Below, in pieces: positions 1 through 9,154 of a stretch of DNA of 24,176 nt. The notes below the pieces were generated by a model, which did no database searches, was not told where the DNA came from, and saw only the letters and a program-made list of their open reading frames with translations. Numbering within the stretch: position 1 is the first letter of the stretch; every line of letters begins with the position of its first letter. This stretch comes from Phoronis australis (lineage: Eukaryota > Phoronida > Phoronidae): NCBI GenBank assembly GCA_002633005.1, contig NMRA01001165.1:1-24176 (forward strand). The letters are read 5' to 3'. A program made the position numbers and the translations under genes.

Positions 1-56
1 CAATGTCCAGGAACCAGAATCAGCAACTAGTCAGTCGCAAGAACTAAACGATTCAG
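1..56 (+). CDS. DCAF6: DCAF6 exon (partial), Ser/Gln/Glu linker
   Basis: Open in frame 2, reading [18 protein letters not shown], and ending at a GTGAGT donor (57-62) in phase 1. The composition suits the disordered linker between the two halves of the WD40 propeller. The 5' border is outside the window. This linker is poorly conserved, so the assignment rests on phase continuity with the exons that follow. Confidence 0.7.
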
Positions 57-3000
57 GTGAGTGGAGTGTGGTTGGTCAATCATGATGGCTTGTAACTGTT
101 CCTTTGTTTCACTTTCAGGTCTTAAATAAAATGTGAATGGGAATTGAGAAGTTTTTATCAAGGTCAAGTGTCTGTCGTAATGACAGATTGTAAAAATGAA
201 GAGGTCATTAATGACAATGGTGTACACAGGCTGCTGCATTTTCAAGAGCAAATTTCTTGCAAGTAAATCGAGATAACTGAAGTCTTGGTTAGATATCACC
301 AATGCATTAGAAGCGAAGCATATTGTCACATTAACTTCATTAGCGAGAGTCTTGCATGAACAGGACGCTCTTCAGCTATGTGTTGTTCGGCAAGTGAAGT
401 AAAATAATAAAAAAGATAAAAAATGCATAGAGATGGTACAACTTTGATAAACCCAAACATTCCGAAAGATGTGGTAGTTGGTAAAATGCTAATAAATTTA
501 GTACTGTAAATATTATATGGACAATTTTCTTTTATTAACTTATTATTTTTCGTTTCTTCTATTGGTGTGACAGTGTCTAGCTGTAATTTGTGGGTGAAAA
601 TTCAGTGAGTTTTTGTCAGCATTGTAATGTTTTGAATTTCAGTCGCATCTGTGAGGACGGCTGGCTCTGTATTAACACAAGCCATTGTGAGCTCTGTGGC
701 AAGTGATGAATCCATGAGAGTGTCTGCCGACGTGCCTGGGTCACGTGTACTTAACCTTGGTTCAACAGGTTTGTGCGCTATTGTATTATAAGCCGCCTTC
801 TGGCACAAACCAACTTTTGACTGAGACCGCTTACGGTTATGAAATTGTCTCGAATTGTTCCTTAATCAAATTGGAGGTGATTTCAGGGCTTTAAGGGAAC
901 TGACAGTTCATCATTGTCTGAGACCCGACTCTATAACTTGTCGCAGCATGTCACTGACTTACGCGCTGAGCATGGTCTCGAGGAATAACTAACTGACCCT
1001 TCCTTGCAAATCCAGAAATCACTTCAAATCTGCGCAGAAATTGGGCTAAATAACTTGCTTCTCGGACGGAATATGGATTTATAACCACTGCTGGTGACTG
1101 TACAGTTGACGGGCATGACAACAAACATCCTCCTAAGACTCTTCTAAAAGTTTTACTGTATCCAAATCGGCTTGTAGATGATACAGTTTGTGTGGGACTT
1201 GTGCAATGGTGTGTTGTAAGTGAGTGCTCAATGCCAGTTGTATTGTGATTCCATTGTTGCTGTGCAAGTTATTAGTTTTGTTGCAAAGTACGATGAAAAC
1301 AGAGGTTGGATTCCGAAAACCTTGCCACACACGTACTAGTAAACATGATCATGGTGTCTGCTACCCAGCTAGGAGACCAACTTCATTGTGGGTTTCGACT
1401 TCTCCGATAGTAGGTCAGGCTGATGGAACCTCCAGCCGACGCTGGGGTTGCCACTTGTTCTCTCGTTGTAACCATAGCAACACGGTTGCTTCCTCCGCTG
1501 CTCTTGCTGTAGACTTAAACATGTCAGCTCCCCCTCTTGGTGAAAAGCCCAATAGCTTCGTCATCTGCCACATGCTGCTTACAAAAAAACCTCATTATCC
1601 AACTTCTACAGAAAGACAAAAGTTCTTAATATGTTTGTTTCATTTCAAGGCATTGCACTAATAAGGTTTTCAATATGTGAATGTTGCACTGTTTTATTCT
1701 ACAAGTTATATTTTGGTGATTTTTTCAGAAACAGGTATGCCTTCATCATCCACACGTCCCGTTCCAGGTTTGTCAAGGTAACTGTTCTGTCTTATTTGCT
1801 GAATGTTAATTTTTAAGAAAAAGGCGAGAAAGTCTCGCGGACTGTGCGTCGCAACAAATGTTATGCCATGAGTAGGGTTACTTCACTAACTTATGAAATT
1901 CTGTGATTATTCATGATTTAGAAATTAAAGTGTGTATTAAGGAACATTGTTCTTCCACAGTTTGTATTGTAAGATTAATTTGAATTTAGTTGTTTAGTGA
2001 GTTCCAAACACACAAATCAAAAAATTTTCAAAGCCGAGTCACGTAATAAATTGTTCTTTACTCATCCAACTCATCGTGGAAGTGTGTTAACAAACCTGTG
2101 TTTTGAAAACTAGGTGAATCATATAATGCATTTTTCTACCTCCACAGAAGTAATGAGTTGAATCTGGGATGTGGGAATTGTTTTTTGTCTGAATTTAACA
2201 AAACTTTATAGTAAATTATCTGTGTAGTACTACAAACTTGCCCATTTTTGTTTTTCTACCCACAATCCTGGAGTGTATCATTTCTATGTTGTGCTGTGAT
2301 TCAGGGAACGTGCTGCCATTCGGCTGCAGGAGCTCTATCGTAAGCGACAAGAACTGCGCGACTCCGAGGAGGCCGCGGCCGCCAAGGATGTGCGCCAGCC
2401 TCCCGTCAGAATGTGCTTCAAGGGCCACAGGAACAGTCGTACAATGGTGAGAAATGTTCAAAGTTGGTCTTGTGATGGTTAAGGTTAAATGTGGGCCTTT
2501 AGCGACTAATCCATGCATTTATCAAAATCTACAAAACCACTGAATCCAAAATGTAAAAATATTTCTTGTTGTAGAAAGCCTGTAGAAATTATTTTTGTAC
2601 TTTATGCAGATTGGATTTTAATGGGCTTCGTGACCATATCCTTTCTTTGAAATTTATCAAATAGAAACTGAGGTACATTCACAGCAAAAAACTGTATGAA
2701 TAACATGACAAAATCTCTATTTGACATTAATGTTCGAGACGAAATCTCAAAAAACGGTGTTTAAGTACAGTTTTCTAAAGTTATCATGTTGTTTTCCTTC
2801 TATGCATCGTGAGTTTTTTGTGTAATAATCCTGTAAGTGTAAATTACAAATAGCCAGCCCCTTGTGCCAAAGTGGAACACTTTAAGAATGCCATAATTCC
2901 AAACAATGGTAAACAGTGCACAAAGCACATTGTTGTCTTTTGTCTTCTTTGGTAGTGGTGATTCCTGTTAACTCTTGCAAGGCTTGACAATCAGAGACAC

Positions 3001-6000
3001 AGAGTTCACCAGAAGTGGCAGCAAAAAACATTCTGAAAACCAGCAGGGGAAATATAGCACAGTGATGGCTTGACAATGGTGAAAGCGAGACATGTTAGGA
3101 GAAACTGTGTCGATATATATGATTACTTTAGGCCAAAACTGCGATCAAGGAAGCTGACAGTGTATAGAACTGTTGCCGAGAAATGTTATTTTTTACAATT
3201 AATTTTTTTTATCCTGTCTGCATTATTTTAGCTGGTACACAGTCAAGATGGTACTTGTCATGTGCACTTGCAAAGCTTTAGCCACATCTTGTATTCCCGG
3301 AGGGACATTTCAAGCATACTTATAAACACGCAACCTGTTTACTCAATCAAAACTCTTTCAGATAAAAGAGGCCAACTTCTGGGGCGACGACTTCGTGATG
3401 AGTGGCTCGGACTGCGGCCATATCTTTATATGGGACCGACACACTGGGCAACTGGTTAATGTATTAGAAGCTGATAAACATGTGGTCAATTGTGTACAGC
3501 CACATCCATTTGACCCAGGTATCACAGACTGCTTTTCTATGTGTTCTTACCAACTAGTTGCCCCATCTAGTGTTCCATCTCGAAACTAGCATTTTACCAT
3601 TCGTTTTGTTTTTAGCGTATAAACTGACGAGCACATCATTTTCAACTTCTTCATTTTATTCTTCAATTAAAGCAATTTGCCTGCTCTTCTAAGGCTCCGT
3701 ATTTTGTCCGTATCTGAGTTATGAAGGTTCGAGTTGAGACCGATTTTATAATGATGAGGCATCTAATTCGAGATTTAGTATTATTGAGTTAAGAAAATCA
3801 TGGAAAGCAGATGCATTGGGACTTAATTTGATTTTGTGAGTAATTCTGCCAGTTGCTCAGTCTTTTCTATGTGACAAGTCTGACATTAAATGATACACAG
3901 TGAGCTACAAATCGTAGAGAAATGTTCAAAAATTGAAGATTTACCGCTACGAAGCTAATGAACGACTTTTCTCATCTTTAGGAGTTGTCTCTTTTCAATC
4001 CTCATCAGTAAAAATCACTTTTCGTTCTACGTTCAATATTTGAAATGTTCAATATTTGAAACTAGAATTTAAAATGCGATTTCATTCAAAGTTCATCATG
4101 TGATGTGCAAAAAAATCTGAAATTTGTTTATAATTCAAAGTCCAATATATGCAACACGAAAATTAAACATCTTGCAAGATGTTCAAAAATCAGTGTTGGT
4201 GATTTGGATTTCAAAAAATGATTGTGAATTCACTTCCGTTTCCTGTATTGCGTTTAAGTTTCATACCATTGATATCTGGACAGTTGGTTGAGTTTTTTTG
4301 ACATCGCTCAGGATTCAGGCAGATTTTTATCATCCTTTTGTTTGTTGGCTATGGAAGTGGTCTTCTGCGCAGTGGCAAGTTAATTCACAAAAGACATGCA
4401 CAGACATTCCTACACAAATCCTAACCAACGAAGTATCAATGTCAATTCTTAGATTGGCCTCTTATGAGGGGACGGTGGCAAAGTTTGTGTTATGAACACT
4501 TGCATTACCTACTTTTATTACCGTGTTCACCAACTCAGCACTATAGAACTAAGTCCATTTTATAGACTAAAACCATCAACACCATATTATCTGAGTGTTG
4601 AAAAGTAACCTTTTCAGAGCCTAGTTGTCTTGGTTGACACAGCTTTCAGGTCCTTCTTCAATGTTGACTAATGGAGTCAGATAATGAAAATTCATTCTAC
4701 TTTGATATTACCGTTTCATATCATTTCACAGCTTACAGTAAATAAGCATTTTTTTCCATTGCACCACGTCGTTATTCAATTTCATGTCAATTTGACGTGT
4801 TCCTCATATTAAGGTGTAACTGTAAGACGTGTTTGATCCTGTTTCTAGTGCTGGCCTCTAGTGGCATAGACTACAATGTCAAACTGTGGATGCCTAATGC
4901 TGAAGAATCAACGTTTGACGCTGACAAAGCACAAAAGGTATGCTCTGAAATTATTTTCTGTGTTTTGAACAGCAAGGAAAGATTCAGAGACCTGTGTTGC
5001 ACAATAATGCGACAATGAAAATATTTGAGTATTGGGCCATGAGAACTTGAAAATATACGTAAAATAATTTTTGCACTCAGTAGATGCATCTGTTTTCTCT
5101 ATACATACTGTGAAAAGTTTTCCTTTTGCAAATTTGTGATGGCTATCAATTATTTTTTTCTGTGCTAGGTGATGGTACGTAACCAAACGATGCTGGAGGA
5201 GACGAGAGACACCATTACTGTCCCAGCATCCTTCATGCTCCGTATGCTTGCCTCTCTCAACCATCTTCGCTCAGGTAAAAGTTTTGTTAAGTAAACCCCC
5301 AAGTCATTGTATTCCACAACCTGTTGCCTTACCATAGTGAAATGGAAAAGTTAGTGAACACGTTGTAAAGGGCATTTTGAATAGGTGGACCCGATTTGGA
5401 ATCGATCTATTTCACAAATGACATGTCACAGTATTACACCAAATGCTCATTATTTATTAAATTTATTTCAAACCATATAAAATGCTTCATTTGCCTTTCA
5501 CCTGCTGCATGTACTTTGTTGAGGTGACGGTTCTTTGTGGCTCAAATATAGAAGTTTCGTTATTGGGTTCTTGTTTTTGAAAACCTATTAATTAATTATA
5601 GATCACAAACATTTTAAGTCTGGTCTGCACGCCACCTGTTGGCCTCATCACATGACCTAATGAACATAAATATGCATCAATCTCAGATGCAATGTCATGT
5701 TAGATATAGACTAGGGATAGCATTGCTTTTCCAAGCTCTACATAACCTGATACGCTTGGTGGATTGGTCTATGTTGATATCATTATACCGTCACCGATGT
5801 TTCTGTCGTATGTTTTCTTCATTATGATAAATTGGCATTTCTAACATGCTTTGATGTATAGCCATTGTCTTCCCGACTACAGTCAGGCGTTTATTATTTG
5901 TGCAGTGTCTTGACTGCTCAGGTTATGACTAGCAACATCTGAGGTCCTGTTGGCTTGAATGGAGAGAGGTATTACAAGAGTCTCCAACTTGAAAAATGTG

Positions 6001-6340
6001 AAAATGGGAGATTCTCCGTCCTTAAATTCCCTAAATGTAGAGAACAAATGAAAAATTCACATGTAATGTTTTGAGTAATGCTGATTATTACATGACATGG
6101 GCCCCACTATTCAACAATTTACCATGAGATTGTTATCCACCAAACAGCTGTAATCCTCTGCTCTCTAGCCTTGGTAGCCCTTTTCAAATGTGGAACTGTG
6201 GTTTAAATGTCTGTTGTGAAACTTACACTTTTGCACACTAGCACGCTGTCAACACTATTATTGCCATTTGGTTCATTACAGTGGGTCGCCAGGCTAGCCA
6301 AGCAAGGGAGGAAGAAAGCAGTGACAGTGATCCTGAATGA
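1..6340 (+). CDS. DCAF6: DCAF6/NRIP-like WD40 protein, 3' half (8 exons, partial at 5' end)
   Basis: Join of 1-56, 643-768, 1729-1777, 2305-2446, 3362-3518, 4849-4937, 5169-5274 and 6282-6340; reading starts at base 2. The family (DDB1- and CUL4-associated factor 6, also NRIP or IQWD1) is a substrate receptor of CUL4-DDB1 ubiquitin ligases and a nuclear-receptor and calmodulin partner. What I see: a Ser/Glu-rich linker, an IQ-like helix ([16 protein letters not shown]), then [34 protein letters not shown] and [12 protein letters not shown]. These are followed by [31 protein letters not shown] and a short acidic end, SSDSDPE-stop. This motif order matches vertebrate DCAF6 as I remember it. All seven introns have GT..AG borders and their phases chain without a stop (1,1,2,0,1,0,1). 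The N-terminal WD40 repeats lie upstream of the window. The close relative DCAF8 is less likely because of the IQ-like segment and the tail. Confidence 0.93.
643..768 (+). CDS. DCAF6: DCAF6 exon, linker region
   Basis: Acceptor TTTGAATTTCAG ends at 642 and donor G|GTTTGT starts at 769. The 126 bases enter and leave in phase 1 and read [18 protein letters not shown] and onward with no stop. The segment is low-complexity (Ser, Val, Ala) and has no domain I recognise. It is supported by splice borders and phase rather than by homology. Confidence 0.65.
769..1728 (+). other. DCAF6 intron, no other feature seen
   Basis: 960 bases with no recognisable exon, RNA gene or mobile element. Open frames on both strands here have no family resemblance and no splice support. 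Confidence 0.6.
1729..1777 (+). CDS. DCAF6: DCAF6 micro-exon, Ser/Pro linker
   Basis: A 49-base exon after a pyrimidine-rich acceptor (GATTTTTTCAG), with a GTAACT donor at 1778. It enters in phase 1 and leaves in phase 2, reading [16 protein letters not shown] plus two bases of Arg. Its exit phase exactly fits the next, strongly conserved exon, which is the main reason to accept it. Confidence 0.7.
2305..2446 (+). CDS. DCAF6: DCAF6 exon with IQ-like motif and start of a C-terminal WD40 repeat
   Basis: It reads [19 protein letters not shown], an acidic/Ala stretch, then [29 protein letters not shown] resembles the calmodulin-binding IQ consensus but lacks the final basic residue at the exact spacing. 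[10 protein letters not shown] is a hallmark of DCAF6/DCAF8 proteins. GC content is clearly higher than in the flanking introns. Donor GTGAGA starts at 2447, phase 0. Confidence 0.93.
2447..3361 (+). other. DCAF6 intron, no other feature seen
   Basis: AT-rich intronic sequence; I see no gene or element in it. Confidence 0.6.
3362..3518 (+). CDS. DCAF6: DCAF6 exon, WD40 repeat ([13 protein letters not shown])
   Basis: Acceptor CTCTTTCAG ends at 3361 and donor GTATCA starts at 3519. The exon opens in phase 0 with [20 protein letters not shown] and continues [20 protein letters not shown], then [12 protein letters not shown]. It includes the WD dipeptide (IFIWD) and the conserved VVNC-x-QPHP loop. 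This is the most conserved block of the gene. Confidence 0.96.
3519..4848 (+). other. DCAF6 intron with a short direct repeat
   Basis: A 1.3-kb intron. GTTCAATATTTGAAA occurs twice in tandem at about 4031-4061. Nothing else is recognisable. Confidence 0.55.
4849..4937 (+). CDS. DCAF6: DCAF6 exon, last WD40 strand set ([11 protein letters not shown])
   Basis: Acceptor TGTTTCTAG ends at 4848 and donor GTATGC starts at 4938. It reads [20 protein letters not shown] and then [10 protein letters not shown]. Entry phase is 1 and exit phase 0, matching both neighbours. GIDYxVKLW is the closing WD40 strand of the DCAF6/DCAF8 propeller. Confidence 0.95.
5169..5274 (+). CDS. DCAF6: DCAF6 exon, conserved post-propeller helix ([17 protein letters not shown])
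   Basis: Acceptor TGTGCTAG ends at 5168 and donor GTAAAA starts at 5275. It reads [15 protein letters not shown] followed by [20 protein letters not shown], the DCAF6 signature downstream of the propeller. It leaves in phase 1. Confidence 0.95.
5275..6281 (+). other. Last DCAF6 intron, no other feature seen
   Basis: About 1 kb of AT-rich sequence with no exon-like or element-like signal. Confidence 0.55.
6282..6340 (+). CDS. DCAF6: DCAF6 terminal coding exon (acidic Ser/Asp tail)
   Basis: Acceptor TTCATTACAG ends at 6281. It reads [19 protein letters not shown] and stops at TGA 6338-6340. The acidic tail with casein-kinase-2-like SSDSD agrees with the acidic end of known DCAF6 proteins. Entry phase 1 fits the previous exon. 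No clear AATAAA follows closely; the first is at 7078-7083, where other repeats have already begun. Confidence 0.85.
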
Positions 6341-6460
6341 TCGCTTGGTGTAAAGTTCAGAGTTGTTATAAACATGTGGTCTGCTCAAACGCGGTGACAA
6401 TCACTAATAGGTGTGTCGTTTCCATGTGAGATTTTTAGTCAAATTGTGCAGGAATGTGTG

Positions 6461-6615
6461 CTTTGTAGAGGTGCATCCAAAGTGTTGTGCCCACCTCGTA
6501 TAATGGTTGACTTTGTAGGGGAGTTCCCACGAAGTATTGTGACCAGTTTGCATATCATTTTGACTTTGTAGAGGTGCCCCCAAAGTGCCCGTGAGCACCT
6601 CGTATCACATTTTGA
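6461..6615 (+). repeat. Three-unit tandem repeat (~51 bp) in the DCAF6 3' flank
   Basis: Units start at 6461, 6511 and 6564, each opening with CTTTGTAG(A/G)GG. They share CC-x-(A)AAGT, CACCTCGTAT (units 1 and 3) and a closing ATTTTGA or GGTTGA. Unit lengths are about 50, 53 and 51 bases. The array starts 120 bases after the stop codon, so it probably lies in the 3' UTR. Units 1 and 3 are the more alike. Confidence 0.75.
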
Positions 6616-6701
6616 CTTCTCTTGCCTTCAGAACTTCCCTCATAACATTGCAAATCCCAGTTATTGATTCTGTCCCTGATGTGAAAACGGTAAAACATTT
6701 T

Positions 6702-6725
6702 TATGCACCCACAACTGGGTGCATA
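6702..6725. repeat. Perfect 10-bp inverted repeat with 4-base loop
   Basis: TATGCACCCA, loop CAAC, TGGGTGCATA. Such a hairpin could mark the end of a mobile element or fold in the 3' UTR RNA. From here to about 6990 I see no gene. Confidence 0.7.
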
Positions 6726-6990
6726 TTCTCGTCATCCTGAGTCTGTCCCACGTCCGCTGCTACATCTCTTAAGCCCTTTGCAGGATCATTGTGAAATTTG
6801 GCAAGCATGGTCCTATGAAAGTGTCAATGGATTACAATGTTCGGACCAATCTGACTACCGATGTGCCATCTAGTGGCAATGTTGTTCGTTACATTTGCCT
6901 CTGTATAGTCCCAAGTTCCTATGAACCTTCCCAAGTTTCATTAAGAGATGATACCCATGACATCAAGCAAATGTTTATTTAACCAGAGAA

Positions 6991-7184
6991 CTAATTTAGT
7001 AATACAAGTAAAAGCACGCATGTCTTACACTCAATTACATACAGACCCACACTGAATACAGTATGACAACTATTAGGAATAAAGCGCCAGTCAAAAGGGA
7101 AACCGTATAAAACAGGTCTATTTAATGCTGCAGAACAAAATTCTTCTCCAACTTGCTGGCAAAAGGGCTTCAAGTCAGGTGGGC
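6991..7184 (-). CDS. Putative exon B0, unrecognised protein
   Basis: Acceptor TTTTTGTTACAG ends at 7185 on the - strand. It reads GPPDLKPFCQQVGEEFCSAAL and then diverges from the other B copies (NRPVLYGFPFDWRF), staying open to a stop at 6991. Splicing from A1 preserves frame (phase 1). The true 3' border is unknown; a GTAAGA near the end is a possible donor. Confidence 0.4.
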
Positions 7185-7388
7185 CTGTAACAAAAAGAAC
7201 CACAAACATGAATTTGAATTAAGCCAATTTTAAATAGCACTGAAGAGTTCATTGCATGGTCATGTTTTTAAACCACCAAGTTAGTGGTTTGGTTTAAAAG
7301 ACCACCATTGGCAGCTAAAAAATAATCAATGTGATCCTCTTATTATGAAATGTCAGAATTGATATAGCTAGAGTAAAAATATACTGAC

Positions 7389-7490
7389 CACTATTGCGTT
7401 CTCCTTTAAAAAGCAATGAGATGGTCATGGCCAAACAATCCCATGAGTACTCAGGATCTTGACTGGGCAAAATCAGAGGTTCATTGGGAA
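7389..7490 (-). CDS. Putative exon A1 (phase 1-1), unrecognised protein
   Basis: Acceptor GTTTTTAAG and donor G|GTCAGT on the - strand enclose 102 bases. They read (V)PNEPLILPSQDPEYSWDC then LAMTISLLFKGERNS, entering and leaving in phase 1. The protein-level pattern is kept in copy A2 (8030-8120), where base changes include synonymous and conservative ones. The start of A3 at 13430 keeps VPNEPLVLPS. No family recognised; it may be part of a gene or a relic. Confidence 0.45.
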
Positions 7491-8099
7491 CTTAAAAACA
7501 AAAAGTACAATACATTAAGTTAATTTTGTTAACTGGTTACAATTTGATTATTAATAAATATCATTTAAACAATTAAGATTACTCACTCACAGCTTTGGCA
7601 CCAGAAAGGTTCTCAACAGGTGGAGACAATGCTGCAGAACAAAATTCTTCCCCAACCTGCCGGCAAAAGTGCTTCAAGTGAGGTGGACTTGTAACAAAAA
7701 GAACTACAAACAAAACACAAGCGAAGTTATTTCTATTAAGTTACACAATTGACTAAAAAATTAGATGTGGAAAGAATCTTTTGATATCAATTTGTAAATT
7801 TCCCAGATGGGTCAAGATCTTATTATATTTGATGGAAAGTAAAAATTAAAGTAAATGTTTTTGGAGAAAACTCACGGAAAAAGGTGTACTGCCCATTTGG
7901 TTGTAAATACTAAAGGGCTAAGGATGGTGAACTTCTTTTACACCCTTTCTTTGCCTGAGAGAATTCCTGTCGGCAAAAGATTTGTTGAAACTGCATTTCG
8001 TGTAGTGTGTTTCTCCACTGATGCCTTCTCTTTTCAAAAGCAATGGGATGGTCATGGCCAAACAATCCCATGAGTACATCTTGGTATCTTTACTGGGCA

Positions 8100-8800
8100 A
8101 ACCCAGAGGTTCATTGGGAACTTAAAAACAACAAGCATAAGTTAATATTATTAACTAGTTACTAGTTGACTATTATTTGATATCATTCTAACACTTACGG
8201 TTATTCAATCACTGCTTCGGCACCAGAAAGGTTCTCAACAGGTGGGGACAATGCTTAGAACAAAATTCTTCCCCAACCTGCCTGCAAAAGTGCTTCAAGT
8301 GAGATGTCCCTTTAACAAAATGAAGTGCAAACAAAACAAGCAAAGTTATTTCTTTTAAAGTTATACAATTGACTAAAAAAATTAGATTTGCTAAGAGGCT
8401 TTTGATATAAATTTGTAAATTGCCCAGATGGATCAAGATGTTATCATATTTTAAAGTAAATGTTTTTGGAGAAAACTCTTTGGAAAAGGTTACTGCCCAT
8501 TTGGTTGTAAATACAAATGGGACAAGGATGGTGAACCTCTTTGACACCACTTTTTGTCTGAAAAAAACAGCAAACTTTTATCAACAACTTGAAATAAAGA
8601 ATGAAAAAGGACTCAACTGATTTACTTTACATTATACATGCCATACATTATAGCCTCTTACAACAGTTATTGTATAACACTGAAAAGTGTTAAGCACAAG
8701 TTAGCTGCTCGTTGCATATCATTTAATGAGCTGAGCATAGTCCTAAGTGCTAACATAACACCAGATCTTTGTAAGACCAGTAATCACTGCATCTGAGTTT
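8100..8800. repeat. Segmental duplicate of 13380-14130
   Basis: The two stretches align from the A module through B and C. They continue through shared sequence after C (GCAAACTTTTATCAACAA, then CCTCTTACAACAGTTATTG, then TCATTTAATG). They differ by many substitutions and small indels, so this is an old copy. Confidence 0.7.
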
Positions 8801-9154
8801 CCCATAAAGTCACAATCACTCTGTAATGAGCGCAGTGCTTGTAAGATTTCAGAGACAGACTCATTGGGTAACTGAGATCTGTTGTCAAATCGAAGTGAGC
8901 CCTTACCCGATTTACTTGTCGGCCGAAAATCTCCTTTGTCACCATCACATACGCTGTATAAGTATCAGCTGATTGGTACGTTTTGCCATTCGGGTGGGTA
9001 TCCGATTGAGCAATAGCCGTAGGTCCCAGAAACAACCATAGAGCATATCTTTTGTTGATGTGAGAGGTGGTTGCCTTCCTTTTGGTTAGTATCCATAAAC
9101 ACAAAGTAGTCCTCTAGCATTTCAAGGAACTGTTCAAACTTGAGAGATGGAGTC
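8766..9154 (-). pseudogene. Retrotransposon gag-like relic, frameshifted
   Basis: Three successive reading frames each carry part of a gag-like protein: LKFEQFLEMLEDYFVFMDTN (about 9150-9085), an internal AYVMVTKEIFGRQVNR-like part, then RSQLPNESVSEILQALRSLQ with SDCDFM (about 8890-8800). The pattern 'RxQxxxESVxE..xxLxxLxxxCxF' is typical of gypsy-type gag proteins. Frames are broken at least twice, so it is not functional. The relic abuts the end of the copia relic, and the join falls in the middle of both reading frames. Confidence 0.55.

Larger units (their letters stand above)
6991..8560 (-). repeat. Tandem array of duplicated exon-like modules A, B and C (partly decayed)
   Basis: Read on the - strand the order is C2 (8560-8459), B2 (8309-8213), A2 (8120-8030), C1 (about 7990-7855), B1 (7687-7587), A1 (7490-7389), B0 (7184-6991). 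A encodes V-PNEPL-LPS..YSWDCLAMTI-LL. B encodes GPP-LK-FC-QVGEEFCSAAL. C encodes GVKEVHHP at its start, with weak continuity. The introns between modules are also similar, so whole C-B-A units were duplicated. Only A1 to B0 keeps both splice sites and matching phase; B1 lost its CAG acceptor (CAA), B2 has a -1 shift, and A2 runs on without a donor. I do not recognise the protein family. The array could be decayed tandem exons of a cellular gene or a dispersed repeat carrying gene fragments. Confidence 0.6.

Noticed and set aside
1224-1661. 145-codon + strand frame in a DCAF6 intron
   Set aside because: No domain, no conserved motif, and the flanking DCAF6 exons splice over it in matching phase.
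7855-8620. + strand frames through the C modules (AHLVVNTNG-like)
   Set aside because: The frame is not kept between the copies and A/B modules code on the other strand; support for C as coding is weak on either strand.
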